Origin: an uncultured Luminiphilus sp.
GTDB taxonomy: Bacteria > Pseudomonadota > Gammaproteobacteria > Pseudomonadales > Halieaceae
Direction: 5' to 3'
Assembly: GCA_943787485.1 (NCBI GenBank)
Contig: CALSMP010000004.1
Coordinates: 186,001 to 250,000 of the forward strand
Length of the DNA stretch: 64,000 nt
Positions 33,934 through 43,902 of the stretch are shown piece after piece. The notes below the pieces were generated by a model. It made no database searches. It was not told the origin of the DNA and saw nothing but the letters and a program-made list of their open reading frames with translations. Position numbers and translations under genes: made by a program. Each line of letters opens with the position of its first letter. The stretch's first letter is position 1.

Positions 33934-35121
33934 TCAGAGCACCGATGCGACCGCATCGACTACGCGGTCCATGTTGCTTTGATTGAGGCTGGCAATATTG
34001 ATGCGCGATGAGTTCAGCATATAGAGACTACGCTTTGCTCTGACTTCTAGGGCTTGCTCTTCACTCAAACCCAGAAAGGAGAACATGCCCTTCTCGCGTG
34101 CAATAAACCCAAAGTCTCTGCCTGTGGCCGCCTGCAGTCGATCCCTGAAGTCGACGCGGAGCCCATTGATACGATCGCACATCTGCTCAAGCTCAGCCGT
34201 CCACCCTCCCCTTAGTAATGGATTAGCCAATACGCGTCCGGCAATCAAAGCACCATGTGCGGGCGGCATAGAATAGATTCGCCGAGCAGCCGCCTTCGCC
34301 TGACTGGCAGTGGCATCAGCCGTTCTCGCATCAGGGCCTGTGAAGATCGCCAGACCGGTGCGTTCGCGATACAGACCCATATTTTTGGAAAGGGAGGCGG
34401 CAATAACGACCTCAGGGGTTTTCGCTACCAGCGTGCGGAGTCCATATACGTCGACATCAAGACCTTCGCCAAACCCCTGGTAAGCCAGATCAACCATCGG
34501 CGTGAAGCCCTGTTTGACCGCCATATCGGCCACGACATCCCATTGATCGGGGCTCAAATCCGCACCGGATGGGTTGTGACAGCACCCGTGAAGCAACACC
34601 ACATCCCCGTGCGTTGCTTGTTGCAGATCGGCAACCATACCCTCGAAATCGACACCGTGAGTACTCGGATCGTAGTAACGATACTCGCTAAGCTCTAGCC
34701 CAGTGCTCGTGATCAAGGGCACATGCACGGGCCAGGTCGGCCGGCTCACCCACACTTTACCCGTTGGATCGGCGGCCTTGAGAACTTCAGCGCCCAAGCG
34801 AACCGCGCCACAGCCACCTGGCGCCTGAACCGCAGAAATTGTGTCCCGACCGGCCTTGACGTTTGCAGAACCCAAGATCAGTTCCAGCATCCCGCTTAAG
34901 AACGCTTCATCTCCCTGAGGTGGGATATAGGCTTTCGTCGACTCATCATCAATGAGCGCCCGCTGGGCTTCCTTCACCGCGTTGAAAACGGGACAGGCGC
35001 CCGTCTCGTCCATGTAAATGCCTATTGTTAAATCGACTTTATCGGGATTCGTGTCAGCGCGACAGGCGGCCGCCAGTCCTAGAATAGAGTCCGGGGGTAA
35101 AATGGGCAGATCATCGAACAT
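33934..35121 (-). CDS. aromatic/aspartate aminotransferase (class I, PLP-dependent)
   Basis: This is a 395-residue fold-type I aminotransferase close to TyrB/AspC. The PLP lysine is K246 (ASLSKNMGLYRERTG), with D211 and Y214 (VDLAYQGFG), the HNPSG motif near 182-186 (CCHNPSGAD) and the substrate-carboxylate Arg in SRINIASL near the C-terminus. It transfers amino groups between aspartate or aromatic amino acids and 2-oxoglutarate in the cytoplasm. It is convergent with uup (70 nt apart) and divergent from cmoA. Which amino acid it prefers cannot be settled from sequence. Confidence 0.92.
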   Translation of the reverse strand: MFDDLPILPPDSILGLAAACRADTNPDKVDLTIGIYMDETGACPVFNAVKEAQRALIDDESTKAYIPPQGDEAFLSGMLELILGSANVKAGRDTISAVQAPGGCGAVRLGAEVLKAADPTGKVWVSRPTWPVHVPLITSTGLELSEYRYYDPSTHGVDFEGMVADLQQATHGDVVLLHGCCHNPSGADLSPDQWDVVADMAVKQGFTPMVDLAYQGFGEGLDVDVYGLRTLVAKTPEVVIAASLSKNMGLYRERTGLAIFTGPDARTADATASQAKAAARRIYSMPPAHGALIAGRVLANPLLRGGWTAELEQMCDRINGLRVDFRDRLQAATGRDFGFIAREKGMFSFLGLSEEQALEVRAKRSLYMLNSSRINIASLNQSNMDRVVDAVASVL

Positions 35122-35186
35122 AGCAACGAAGCTTCCGGCAAAAAAAATTTAAGGGCGCCGAAGTATGCGCCAGCTTGGGGGCCACT

Positions 35187-35200
35187 GCCAATATATTGGC
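35187..35200. promoter_or_regulatory. perfect 14-bp palindrome between aminotransferase and cmoA genes
   Basis: GCCAATATATTGGC is a perfect inverted repeat in the 129-base spacer between divergent genes. It could be an operator for a dimeric regulator of either gene, but no regulator can be named from it. Confidence 0.35.
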
Positions 35201-35250
35201 GTGCCACCTGCTATTCTATCCCGACGACCAACCAATAAGCCGCCAGCGTT

Positions 35251-35982
35251 ATGACGACTAATCGCGACACAATCTACGCACAAACCCTTGGAGACCCCGG
35301 GCTCTTCACCTTTAACAAGGACGTCGTCGGCGTGTTTCCCGACATGATTAACCGCTCGGTTCCCGGGTATGCCACCGTAATCAGCATGACGGGGCTGCTG
35401 GCTGCACGCTATGCGCGAACCGGGACACGCATTTACGATTTGGGCTGCTCTTTGGGTGCCTCACTACTCTCCGCTGCACGACAACCTAACTGCCAGACCA
35501 ACACCTTCATTGGCATCGACAATAGCGAAGCCATGCTCACAGCGGCCCGCGACGTGCTCGATAAAGAGGTTCCTGGCCTGGCAATCGAATTAATCGAAAG
35601 TGACATTCTTGACGCGCCCATCGACAACGCGAGCGTTGTCATCATGAACTACACGCTGCAATTTGTGCCCATCGCGAGTCGGCTTCCGTTATTGAAAAAA
35701 ATACGGAGTGCGTTAGCGCCCGGCGATGCGCTAATACTATCCGAGAAGATAAAGCTCGACTCCCCCACAATGGATGACACCATGATTGCCATGCACCATG
35801 ATTTCAAGCGCGCAAAGGGCTACAGCGATCTTGAAATCGCACAAAAGAGGCAGGCGTTGGAGAATGTGCTGATACCCGAGCCCCTCGATATCCATTTTGA
35901 GCGTCTAAAAAAAGCGGGCTTCAGTGATGGCAGCTGTTGGTTTCAATGCTTCAATTTTGCATCGATGATAGCTATTGCATGA
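35251..35982 (+). CDS. cmoA: carboxy-S-adenosyl-L-methionine synthase CmoA
   Basis: This is a 243-residue class I SAM-binding protein with the CmoA signature: FTFNKDVVGVFPDMINRSVPGY at the N-terminus, YDLGCSLGASLLS as the SAM loop, GIDNSEAML and NYTLQFVP. It turns SAM and prephenate into carboxy-SAM, the donor used by CmoB to make the wobble base 5-oxyacetyluridine in tRNA. It is followed directly by cmoB, whose longest possible frame overlaps it by 8 nt, as in many gammaproteobacteria. Confidence 0.96.
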   Translation: MTTNRDTIYAQTLGDPGLFTFNKDVVGVFPDMINRSVPGYATVISMTGLLAARYARTGTRIYDLGCSLGASLLSAARQPNCQTNTFIGIDNSEAMLTAARDVLDKEVPGLAIELIESDILDAPIDNASVVIMNYTLQFVPIASRLPLLKKIRSALAPGDALILSEKIKLDSPTMDDTMIAMHHDFKRAKGYSDLEIAQKRQALENVLIPEPLDIHFERLKKAGFSDGSCWFQCFNFASMIAIA

Positions 35983-36010
35983 CCAAGCACCCGTATCACG
36001 AAGCGCCGAT

Positions 36011-37012
36011 ATGAATAAGCACCTCGACAGACAACACGAACTGTCCGCTGATGTGATCGAGCTGACACGTCGCTGGCAGAGCACAGCACTCGATGCTTGG
36101 AGCGCTACGCTGGAAGAGGCGGTTGCCGACGGCTTGTCGCTGGCGCGTTATGGAGACCTGCCGCGCTGGCGCGAGGCACTGGCCGCCCTGCCCCCACTAA
36201 CTCCCAACACCATAATCCTCAACAAAGCCGCTGTCGGCTGCACCGGCGGCGCAAGCGAATCCGAACGGCAACAGCTGAAAAACGCCCTCAAAGGGCTACA
36301 TCCCTGGCGCAAAGGCCCATTTGACCTGTTTGACGTCCACATCGACACCGAATGGCGCTCCGACTGGAAGTGGGAGCGGCTAATGCCTGGCTTGCGTCCT
36401 TTGGCGGGCAAGCGAGTCCTCGACGTAGGCTGCGGCAGCGGCTACCACTGCTGGCGTATGCTGGGTGCCGGAGCGGCAGAGGTTATTGGCATCGATCCAA
36501 CACCACTGTTTGTCCTGCAATTCAAAGCGCTGCAGCATTACCTACAAGCACCTGATATTTTCGTGCTGCCCCTTGGCATAGAGCAGGTTCCGCCAGGCTT
36601 AAAAGCCTTCGACACGGTGTTTTCTATGGGGATTCTTTATCACCGACGGTCGCCCTTTGATCACCTTCTCGCACTGCGTGATGCCCTGTGCGCTGGCGGT
36701 CAGCTCATCTTGGAAACCCTGATCGTCGATGGGGACGAAAATACGGTATTAACCCCGCCGGGGCGCTATGCCCGCATGGGCAACGTCTGGTGCCTTCCCA
36801 GCGTGGCAACCCTGTTAGGTTGGTTGAAAAAAACGGGGTTTCGCCAGGCCGAGCTCATCGATTGTACGGCTACGTCCATCGACGAGCAGCGGTCTACCGA
36901 GTGGATGACTTTTCATTCCCTCGCCCAGTTCCTCGATCCAGCCAACCCCGATCTCACCGTCGAGGGCCATCCGGCACCTAAGCGAGCGATAATCACAGCA
37001 GAGGCGCCCTAG
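36011..37012 (+). CDS. cmoB: tRNA U34 carboxymethyltransferase CmoB
   Basis: The protein is 333 residues from the ATG at 36011; an in-frame TTG at 35975 would add 12 residues and overlap cmoA. It has the CmoB core PWRKGPFDLF, IDTEWRSDWKWERL, VLDVGCGSGYHCWRMLGAGA, GIDPTPLF, FDTVFSMGILYHRRSP and the C-terminal EGHPAPKRAI. It transfers the carboxymethyl group of carboxy-SAM to 5-hydroxyuridine 34 in tRNA, widening wobble decoding. The length matches the E. coli protein. It is convergent with lon, 17 nt apart. Confidence 0.95.
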   Translation: MNKHLDRQHELSADVIELTRRWQSTALDAWSATLEEAVADGLSLARYGDLPRWREALAALPPLTPNTIILNKAAVGCTGGASESERQQLKNALKGLHPWRKGPFDLFDVHIDTEWRSDWKWERLMPGLRPLAGKRVLDVGCGSGYHCWRMLGAGAAEVIGIDPTPLFVLQFKALQHYLQAPDIFVLPLGIEQVPPGLKAFDTVFSMGILYHRRSPFDHLLALRDALCAGGQLILETLIVDGDENTVLTPPGRYARMGNVWCLPSVATLLGWLKKTGFRQAELIDCTATSIDEQRSTEWMTFHSLAQFLDPANPDLTVEGHPAPKRAIITAEAP

Positions 37013-37029
37013 TAACGGGCAGACACCGG

Positions 37030-39522
37030 TTAATGGAGCTGCCGATCCTCTCTGGCACTGTCGAAGACCACATCAAACACCTCGCGGAAACTGCGCACAA
37101 AGTGCACCGTCAATCCGTCCCGGAGATAGTCGGGAAGCTCCTCGTAATCGGCACGATTTGCCTGAGGCAAAATCAATTCAGAAATTTTTTGTCGCCTCGC
37201 CGCGATGACTTTCTCCCGAATACCGCCAACGGCCAGAACCCGACCCGTTAGGGTTAATTCGCCGGTCATGGCAAGTGGCTGGCGGATGCGCTCGCGGCGC
37301 GCCAGCGAAACCAACGCCGTCGCCATGGTGATACCAGCGCTCGGCCCGTCCTTGGGTGTGGCGCCCTCGGGCACGTGCAAATGCACCATGGACATATCGA
37401 AAAAGTCCTCATCACATCCCAGCTCTCGCAGGTGTCCTACCACATAGCTGTAGGCAATTTCGGCGCTCTCTTTCATGACCTCGCCTAACTGACCGGTTAG
37501 CTTGAACCCCCGATTCAGGGTGTGAACTTTGCTCGACTCAATTGCCAACGTGGCACCACCATGGGCCGTCCAGGCGAGGCCGGTAACAACGCCTCGACCC
37601 CGAGGGGGGCGCTCATTGCGATACCGGGGCTGCCCCAGCATATCGGCAACCTCTTTCTTGCCCAATCGAATCCGTTCCTCCTCACCATCAACGAGGCGAA
37701 CAATTGACTTCCGAATCAGACTCGCCAGCTGTTTTTCCAACTGCCGAACACCTGCCTCGCGGCAATAGGATTCGATGACCATTTTAAGCGCAGCCTCGTT
37801 GATACGAACCTGACTTGACTTGGCGCCATGGCGCTCGAGCAGCTTGGGCCACAAATGGTTTTTAGCAATGGCCTGCTTCTCTTCAGCGATATAGCCGGCG
37901 AGACGGATGGTCTCCATGCGATCCAACAAGGCGGGCGGTATGGTATCGAGTTGATTTGCGGTGCAGACAAACAGCACTCGGGATAGGTCAACCCGCAGGT
38001 CGAGGTAATGATCAAGAAACTCGCTGTTCTGCTCAGGGTCAAGAACCTCCAGCAGTGCGGAGGCTGGATCTCCCTGATAGGAAGCACCCACCTTGTCGAT
38101 TTCGTCGAGCATGATGACTGGGTTGGCGACTTTGACGTCTTTCAGAGCTTGCACCAGCTTGCCGGGCATAGCTCCGATATAGGTCCGTCTATGGCCTTTG
38201 ATTTCGGCCTCATCTCGCATGCCGCCCAAGCTAAAGCGGTAAAACTCGCGCCCGAGCGCATCGGCAATGGAACGACCGATGCTGGTTTTGCCCACCCCTG
38301 GGGGGCCAACCAGCAACAGTATCGATCCATCTACCGTGCCCTTGAATGAACCGACCGCCAGAAATTCAATAATGCGCTTTTTGACGTCATCGAGTCCGTC
38401 GTGGTGTGCGTCCAACGCTTGGCGCGCCTGAACAAGATCGAGATTATCCTCGGAAAAAACACCCCAGGGCACCGAAGTCATCCAATCGAGATAGTTTCGC
38501 GTCACGGCATATTCCGGGGAACCCGATTCCAGCACTTTTAGCTTGTCGAGCTCCTCCTGAAACCGCGCTATGACGTTATCGGGGGGTGACAGTGCACCCA
38601 TGCGGTCGGCAAAGCGATCGGCATCGGAGGTCTTGTCGTCTTTGGTAATGCCCAGCTCACGCTGGATGACCTTCATCTGCTCCTTTAGAAAAAATTCGCG
38701 CTGGTTATCCGAGACCTTTTCACTGACCTCCCGGCTGATTTGGCCCTGCAGTTCCGCGACTTCTTTTTCACGCCGCAGCAACTCCAGCACCCTCGCCATA
38801 CGCGCGATCAAGGGCAGGGATTCGAGGATTTCCTGTAGTCTCTCCCCCGACGCGGTGGTTAACGCCGCCGCAAAGTCCGCAAGCAAACTGGGCTGATTGG
38901 GATTGAAGTTGCCCAAGTACTGCTTCAACTCCTCTGAATAGAGGGGGTTCAGGGGCAGCAGCTCTTTGATCGCCGCGATGATTGCCATGGCGTAGGCCTT
39001 GACTTCATCACTGTCGCGATCTCCTTGGGTCGGCGGGTATTCCACCTGAGCAATGAACGGACCGTCAGTTTTTAACCAGCGTATGCGATTAAATCGTTTC
39101 ACCCCTTGTGCTAGGAATTGGACGGCGCCCTCGTTGGGACCAGGGGTTTTGTGCAACCTGACTACGCAGCCCATTTCTGGAAAATCCGCCGCTTCCGCCT
39201 CTGACGGATTCTTGTCACCGACAAATGCTAGCCCCAACAACCCTGAGCCCTGCTCGGCGATTGCCTGCAAGGTCTCCTGCCACTGATCAGGATTCAGGCC
39301 AATGGGCTGGACTTGCCCGGGAAAGAAAGGACGGCCCGGAAGCGGCAGCAGGACCAAGGTGTCAGGCAATACATCTTCCGCCACCGCAGGGGAATTATCC
39401 CCACCCGCCGGCATAACGTCATCGGCACCAAATTCGTAATGCGCCGACACGCCTTCGATTACAGCGTCATCGCCGTCAATCTCAACGCTGTTATCGTCTG
39501 GATTTTCGCTGTTATCCGCCAT
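37030..39522 (-). CDS. lon: ATP-dependent protease Lon
   Basis: The protein is about 830 residues from the ATG at 39522 (GAGGAG 10 nt upstream; the in-frame GTG at 39540 is less likely). It has the LonN substrate domain (LVLLPLPGRPFFPGQ), an AAA+ domain with Walker A GPPGVGKTS, and the serine-lysine dyad S728 (KDGPSAGITM) and K771 (GGIREKVIAA). The acidic N-terminal extension of about 50 residues before the LonN domain is longer than in E. coli Lon. Lon degrades misfolded and regulatory proteins in the cytoplasm. It stands alone and is not next to clpX or hupB, the usual neighbours, which suggests a second Lon-type paralogue may exist elsewhere (inference). Confidence 0.95.
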   Translation of the reverse strand: MADNSENPDDNSVEIDGDDAVIEGVSAHYEFGADDVMPAGGDNSPAVAEDVLPDTLVLLPLPGRPFFPGQVQPIGLNPDQWQETLQAIAEQGSGLLGLAFVGDKNPSEAEAADFPEMGCVVRLHKTPGPNEGAVQFLAQGVKRFNRIRWLKTDGPFIAQVEYPPTQGDRDSDEVKAYAMAIIAAIKELLPLNPLYSEELKQYLGNFNPNQPSLLADFAAALTTASGERLQEILESLPLIARMARVLELLRREKEVAELQGQISREVSEKVSDNQREFFLKEQMKVIQRELGITKDDKTSDADRFADRMGALSPPDNVIARFQEELDKLKVLESGSPEYAVTRNYLDWMTSVPWGVFSEDNLDLVQARQALDAHHDGLDDVKKRIIEFLAVGSFKGTVDGSILLLVGPPGVGKTSIGRSIADALGREFYRFSLGGMRDEAEIKGHRRTYIGAMPGKLVQALKDVKVANPVIMLDEIDKVGASYQGDPASALLEVLDPEQNSEFLDHYLDLRVDLSRVLFVCTANQLDTIPPALLDRMETIRLAGYIAEEKQAIAKNHLWPKLLERHGAKSSQVRINEAALKMVIESYCREAGVRQLEKQLASLIRKSIVRLVDGEEERIRLGKKEVADMLGQPRYRNERPPRGRGVVTGLAWTAHGGATLAIESSKVHTLNRGFKLTGQLGEVMKESAEIAYSYVVGHLRELGCDEDFFDMSMVHLHVPEGATPKDGPSAGITMATALVSLARRERIRQPLAMTGELTLTGRVLAVGGIREKVIAARRQKISELILPQANRADYEELPDYLRDGLTVHFVRSFREVFDVVFDSAREDRQLH

Positions 39523-39610
39523 CAGTACGGCGCTCCTCACCGTCGGAAAACCACTCCTCGTCTAGCGAGATATGGGCTCGGACCGCAAGAATTTCAACCG
39601 GGTAGGTAGT

Positions 39611-39955
39611 TTATTCTTCGCCGCCCCCTGGCGCCGGGGGAATCGATGCGAACGGCAAATGAGCCACTTTCGCACCTTGGGGCGCAGCCTCGGAGACCTT
39701 AGCCGCACCTTCCTTGTCCACCTCATCAATGCGGATCACCGAATGAAGTGGGATATAGCTGCGTTTTACACCGGAAAACTCAGTCTTGAGCTTTTCCTCA
39801 GAGGGGTCCACCAGAACCGCCGAGCGTTCACCGAACACCAATTCCTCGATCTCGATAAAACCCCACATATCGCTCTGGTAGATCTGGCGCGCGAACACTT
39901 CGAACACCTGACCGCCGTTTTGAAAGATGACTTTGTATACGGGTTGTGACGACAT
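39611..39955 (-). CDS. DUF1820 family protein
   Basis: This 114-residue protein (VYKVIFQNGGQVFEVFARQIYQ..., IEIEELVFGERSAVLVDPSEE, SYIPLHSVIRIDEV) matches the conserved gammaproteobacterial DUF1820 family, whose function is unknown. Its location next to miaB recurs in related genomes, as far as I recall. The ATG at 39955 fits the family start; the open frame goes further but overlaps the miaB promoter region. It is divergent from miaB. The C-terminal tail is Pro/Gly/Glu rich and probably disordered. Confidence 0.78.
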   Translation of the reverse strand: MSSQPVYKVIFQNGGQVFEVFARQIYQSDMWGFIEIEELVFGERSAVLVDPSEEKLKTEFSGVKRSYIPLHSVIRIDEVDKEGAAKVSEAAPQGAKVAHLPFASIPPAPGGGEE

Positions 39956-40086
39956 GGATATGTGGCAGAGCTGAAAAGGGGCGGAATGGTACCACTTCCG
40001 GCACAAATCGCCAGTAGCACGGTCGTTGAAAACCTCCAGCACCGGTATACTTGCGGCTATTCATTCCCGGTTCTCGAGATTTTCCC

Positions 40087-41424
40087 GTGCCAGAAGCCCC
40101 GCGCAAAAAGCTTTTCGTACAGACCCATGGCTGCCAGATGAACGAGTATGACTCCGCCAGAATGGCCGATCTGCTGGGTGAAAGCCATGGCCTTGAGCTG
40201 ACCGACAATGCCGACGAAGCCGATGTACTGCTCCTGAACACGTGCTCAATTCGCGAGAAAGCACAGGAAAAAGTGTTTCATCAGCTGGGTCGCTGGAAGC
40301 CTCTGAAACTCGCCAAACCCGACCTCATTATTGGGGTGGGAGGATGCGTGGCCAGCCAGGAGGGTGCGGATATTGGCAAGCGGGCACCCTTTGTCGACTT
40401 GATCTTCGGCCCGCAAACCCTGCACCGATTACCCGAGATGATCGACTCTCGTCGCGGCGGCGAACCGATTGTGGTCGATGTCAGCTTTCCTGAAATAGAA
40501 AAGTTTGATCGTCTCCCCGAGCCACGGATGGATGGACCGAGCGCCTTCGTCTCAATCATGGAGGGGTGCAGCAAATACTGCACCTTTTGCGTGGTTCCCT
40601 ACACCCGAGGCGAAGAAGTTTCTCGGCCCCTCGACGATGTGATTGCGGAAATTGCTGGGCTTGCGGATCAGGGCGTGAAGGAGGTCAACCTGCTTGGCCA
40701 GAACGTAAACGCCTACCGGGGGGCGAATCACCTTGGTGAGATCGTTGACTTTGCCGACCTGCTTCACTTGGTCCACCGCGTACCGGGCATCGAGCGTATC
40801 CGCTACACCACATCCCACCCGGTTGAGTTCTCCGACGCTATTATTCAAGCGTATGCGGAGATTCCCGGTTTAGTGGACCATCTGCACCTGCCCGTTCAAA
40901 GTGGCTCGGACAAAATACTAATGGCCATGAAGCGCGGGCATACGGCGCTCGAATACAAGGCCAAGATTCGCGCACTGCGTAAAATCCGGCCAAATATCTC
41001 CCTGTCGTCAGATTTCATCATTGGTTTTCCCGGCGAAGGCGAACAGGAGTTCGCAGACACCATGAGATTGATCGAAGACATTGGCTTCGATTCCTCATTC
41101 AGTTTCATTTACAGCGCTCGACCCGGAACTCCCGCCTCAGACCTCCCGGATCAGACGCCAATGAAAGTGAAAAAACAGCGCTTGCAGATTTTGCAAGGGC
41201 GAATTGCGCAACAAGCGGCCCGCATTAGTGAGTCGATGGTCAATACACAGCAGCGTATTTTGGTCACAGGCGTCTCAAAAAAGGATCCGGGGCAGCTGGC
41301 GGGCCGCACCGAGAACAACCGGGTGGTCAACTTTCACTGCGACGATCACGAGAAAATCGGCGGATTCTGTGACGTTACCATTGTTGAAGCGCTGCCCAAC
41401 TCCCTCCGCGGAACTCTTGTTTAA
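40087..41424 (+). CDS. miaB: tRNA methylthiotransferase MiaB
   Basis: The protein is 445 residues from the GTG at 40087 (a TTG at 40051 would add 12). It is a radical-SAM enzyme that adds the 2-methylthio group to i6A37 in tRNA. The auxiliary cluster cysteines are C16 ([10 protein letters not shown]), C53 (NTCSIREKA) and C87 (GGCVASQEG). The radical-SAM motif is C161, C165 and C168 ([10 protein letters not shown]). A C-terminal TRAM domain is present. It begins a run of plus-strand genes (phoH, ybeY, corC, lnt) that is conserved in gammaproteobacteria. Confidence 0.96.
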   Translation: MPEAPRKKLFVQTHGCQMNEYDSARMADLLGESHGLELTDNADEADVLLLNTCSIREKAQEKVFHQLGRWKPLKLAKPDLIIGVGGCVASQEGADIGKRAPFVDLIFGPQTLHRLPEMIDSRRGGEPIVVDVSFPEIEKFDRLPEPRMDGPSAFVSIMEGCSKYCTFCVVPYTRGEEVSRPLDDVIAEIAGLADQGVKEVNLLGQNVNAYRGANHLGEIVDFADLLHLVHRVPGIERIRYTTSHPVEFSDAIIQAYAEIPGLVDHLHLPVQSGSDKILMAMKRGHTALEYKAKIRALRKIRPNISLSSDFIIGFPGEGEQEFADTMRLIEDIGFDSSFSFIYSARPGTPASDLPDQTPMKVKKQRLQILQGRIAQQAARISESMVNTQQRILVTGVSKKDPGQLAGRTENNRVVNFHCDDHEKIGGFCDVTIVEALPNSLRGTLV

Positions 41425-41514
41425 GCGGCAAAACCCGCACAGAGAACGGTTGACTCCCGCCAAAACCTCGGTATCTTCTCCCCCCCCACCCTAAAAAGAG
41501 CGGCCACACAGGCG

Positions 41515-42570
41515 TTGGAAATCGATAACGCGTCGGTAGCACCGGAACCCGAGCCGGAGCCGACAACCCAGCTCAGCTTCACCCTTGACCCCAATGATGC
41601 TCGCCATCTGGCCGTTCTGTGCGGGCAGCTCGACGGCCATTTGCGTCAAATTGAAGAGCGTCTAGGGGTCAGCATCAACAATCGATCCAACCACTTCACG
41701 GTGGAAGGCGGACCAGACGTCGCTACCGCGACGGTAGCGTTGTTGCGCTCGCTGTATGAGGAGGTTCAAGGCGGCATCAACTTAAGTCCGGAATCGATTC
41801 ACCTCCATCTGCAACAGGCCGACATGGAGCACCTAGTGGCGCAGCATGAGATGGCCCAAGAGATGACCAACTCCGCGTCACCAATCGGTATCATCCGAAC
41901 TAAACGGACGTCCATCAAACCGCGAGGACGAAATCAGCAAGGCTATGTCGCTGCCATTCAGCGGCACGACATTAACTTTGGCATCGGCCCTGCGGGCACG
42001 GGCAAGACCTACCTCGCGGTTGCCTGCGCGGTGCAGGCGCTTATCGAAGAGGATGTCCGGCGCATCCTACTGGTGCGCCCCGCCGTTGAAGCTGGCGAGC
42101 GACTCGGGTTTTTGCCCGGCGACCTGAGCCAAAAAGTGGATCCCTATTTGCGACCTCTCTACGACGCTCTCTATGAAATGCTAGGGTTCGAGACTGTGAC
42201 AAAGTATATCGAGCGCAACATTATTGAAGTGGCGCCCCTCGCTTTTATGCGCGGGAGAACCCTCAACAACGCCTTTATCATTCTGGATGAAGCGCAGAAC
42301 ACAACCCGCGAGCAAATGAAGATGTTTCTCACCCGGATTGGCTTTGGCTCAACCGCCGTCATTACCGGGGACGCCACACAGATCGATCTTCCGAAAGGAC
42401 AGCATTCGGGGCTTACTCATGCAACTCAGGTGCTCGATGGCGTCAAGGGCATCTCTTTCACTTGGTTCGCTAATAAAGATGTAGTGCGTCATCCGTTGGT
42501 GCAGCGTGTCGTAGCGGCCTACGACGAATTTGAGGCTCGGTTACCCAACAAAGGATTGCGGGAACCATGA
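41515..42570 (+). CDS. ybeZ: PhoH-like ATPase (YbeZ)
   Basis: This 351-residue protein has a KH-like N-terminal region (about 20-100) and a PhoH P-loop domain with Walker A GPAGTGKTY and Walker B FIILDEAQNTT. It lies next to ybeY, with which it overlaps by 4 nt (ATGA). YbeZ interacts with YbeY and is thought to act in ribosome maturation or RNA processing. The start is the TTG at 41515; there is no in-frame ATG or GTG close by. Its N-terminus is acidic and proline-rich (EPEPEPEP-like). Confidence 0.94.
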   Translation: MEIDNASVAPEPEPEPTTQLSFTLDPNDARHLAVLCGQLDGHLRQIEERLGVSINNRSNHFTVEGGPDVATATVALLRSLYEEVQGGINLSPESIHLHLQQADMEHLVAQHEMAQEMTNSASPIGIIRTKRTSIKPRGRNQQGYVAAIQRHDINFGIGPAGTGKTYLAVACAVQALIEEDVRRILLVRPAVEAGERLGFLPGDLSQKVDPYLRPLYDALYEMLGFETVTKYIERNIIEVAPLAFMRGRTLNNAFIILDEAQNTTREQMKMFLTRIGFGSTAVITGDATQIDLPKGQHSGLTHATQVLDGVKGISFTWFANKDVVRHPLVQRVVAAYDEFEARLPNKGLREP

Positions 42571-43052
42571 CCCCGGTCATCCATATCGATAAAGATCCTG
42601 CTGTCCCAAGCCCCGATGATGACAGCTTTTATTGTTGGGTATCGGCAACACTCAATCACCTCAAGCAGCCGCTGCCCGCGCATCCTGAGGTGAGCTTTCG
42701 CATCAATGACGTCAAGGAAATGGCTGAGCTCAATGCGCGCTTCCGTGCCAAAGCAGGCCCCACAAACGTGCTCTCTTTCCCCGCGGATTTAGCGACTGAA
42801 CAAACGGCATCACTACTTGGGGACATCGCCATCTGCTCCCCGATCGTGCTGGCTGAAGCGGGTGAACAAGGCAAATCTGAGCAGTCCCATTGGGCCCATC
42901 TGACAGTACACGGTGTCCTACACCTGCTCGGCTATGATCACATTACCCCTGCCGACGCCCAGACCATGGAGTCGTTAGAAATAGCGATTTTGGGGGGTCT
43001 TGGCTTCAATGATCCCTACCAACTTTCTGACCTTAGAGAACCCTCCCCGTGA
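42567..43052 (+). CDS. ybeY: endoribonuclease YbeY
   Basis: The 161 residues carry the metal-binding signature H115-x3-H119-x5-H125 (HGVLHLLGYDH), plus TNVLSFP and GDIAICSP typical of the family. YbeY is a single-strand endoribonuclease needed for 16S rRNA 3'-end maturation and late ribosome quality control. It overlaps ybeZ upstream by ATGA and the CorC gene downstream by GTGA, so all three are translationally coupled. Confidence 0.96.
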   Translation: MTPVIHIDKDPAVPSPDDDSFYCWVSATLNHLKQPLPAHPEVSFRINDVKEMAELNARFRAKAGPTNVLSFPADLATEQTASLLGDIAICSPIVLAEAGEQGKSEQSHWAHLTVHGVLHLLGYDHITPADAQTMESLEIAILGGLGFNDPYQLSDLREPSP

Positions 43053-43900
43053 ACGACACACGCCACTCGGATTCAGACGAGCGTAGCTGGCTGGAGCGCT
43101 TGACCCACTTTTTGTCGGGCACACCCCAGAGCAGAGCCGATCTTGAAGGCTTTCTCAGTCTCGCCGCTGACAACGAACTGATTGATGAGGACGCCAAAAC
43201 CATCATGGAGGGGGCACTCTCGGTCAGCGATATGCAGGTCAGAGACATTATGATCCCGCGCGCACAAATGACCGTGATCAAGGTAGATGCCGAGCTGGAG
43301 GAAGCTTTGCCGCAGGTGATTCATGCCGCCCACAGTCGATATCCGGTCATTGATGACAGCCTCGATAATGTTGTGGGCATCTTACTTGCCAAGGATTTGC
43401 TGCCACTCATTATCGACCGCGACGCCCAGTTCGACTTGAAAAGCTTGCTGCGCCCCACCGTGGTTGTGCCTGAAAGCAAAAGACTCAACGTACTGCTGCG
43501 GGAGTTCCGGCAAAATCGCAATCACATGGCCATCGTAATCGATGAATACGGCGGTGTAGCGGGCCTGGTGACGATTGAAGACGTGCTGGAAGAAATTGTG
43601 GGTGAAATCGAAGATGAAACCGACGTTGATGAAGGCAGGGATATCCGACGCATAAACGCCGAGGAGTATTTCGTTCGTGCGCAGACCCCGATTGAGGATT
43701 TCAACGAATTTTTCGACGTCGAGCTGAGCGAAGAAGAGTTCGACACCATCGGCGGACTCGTGGTGAATGCCTTTGGACATGTGCCCACAAACAGCGAGGT
43801 AACTCGCTTTGACGGTTTTGAATTCAAAGTGGTGAATGCTGATCAGCGCCGGCTGATAAGCCTTCGCGTCACCCGATCAGCTCCCGCTGCCGACCAATAA
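43049..43900 (+). CDS. corC: CorC/YbeX-type CBS-domain transport-associated protein
   Basis: This is a 283-residue soluble protein with two CBS domains (about 65-185; RDIMIPRAQMTVI, SRYPVIDDSLDNVVGILLAKDLL, VVIDEYGGVAGLVTIEDVLEEIVGEI) and a C-terminal CorC_HlyC domain (about 205-280). The family is linked to Mg2+/Co2+ efflux, and YbeX to ribosome maturation, because of its conserved place after ybeZ-ybeY. The GTG start at 43049 overlaps ybeY, and lnt follows after 2 nt. Confidence 0.94.
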   Translation: MNDTRHSDSDERSWLERLTHFLSGTPQSRADLEGFLSLAADNELIDEDAKTIMEGALSVSDMQVRDIMIPRAQMTVIKVDAELEEALPQVIHAAHSRYPVIDDSLDNVVGILLAKDLLPLIIDRDAQFDLKSLLRPTVVVPESKRLNVLLREFRQNRNHMAIVIDEYGGVAGLVTIEDVLEEIVGEIEDETDVDEGRDIRRINAEEYFVRAQTPIEDFNEFFDVELSEEEFDTIGGLVVNAFGHVPTNSEVTRFDGFEFKVVNADQRRLISLRVTRSAPAADQ

Positions 43901-43902
43901 TC

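Noticed and set aside
39956-40042. N-terminal extension of the DUF1820 protein
   Set aside because: It has no resemblance to the family start and would run into the upstream region of miaB.
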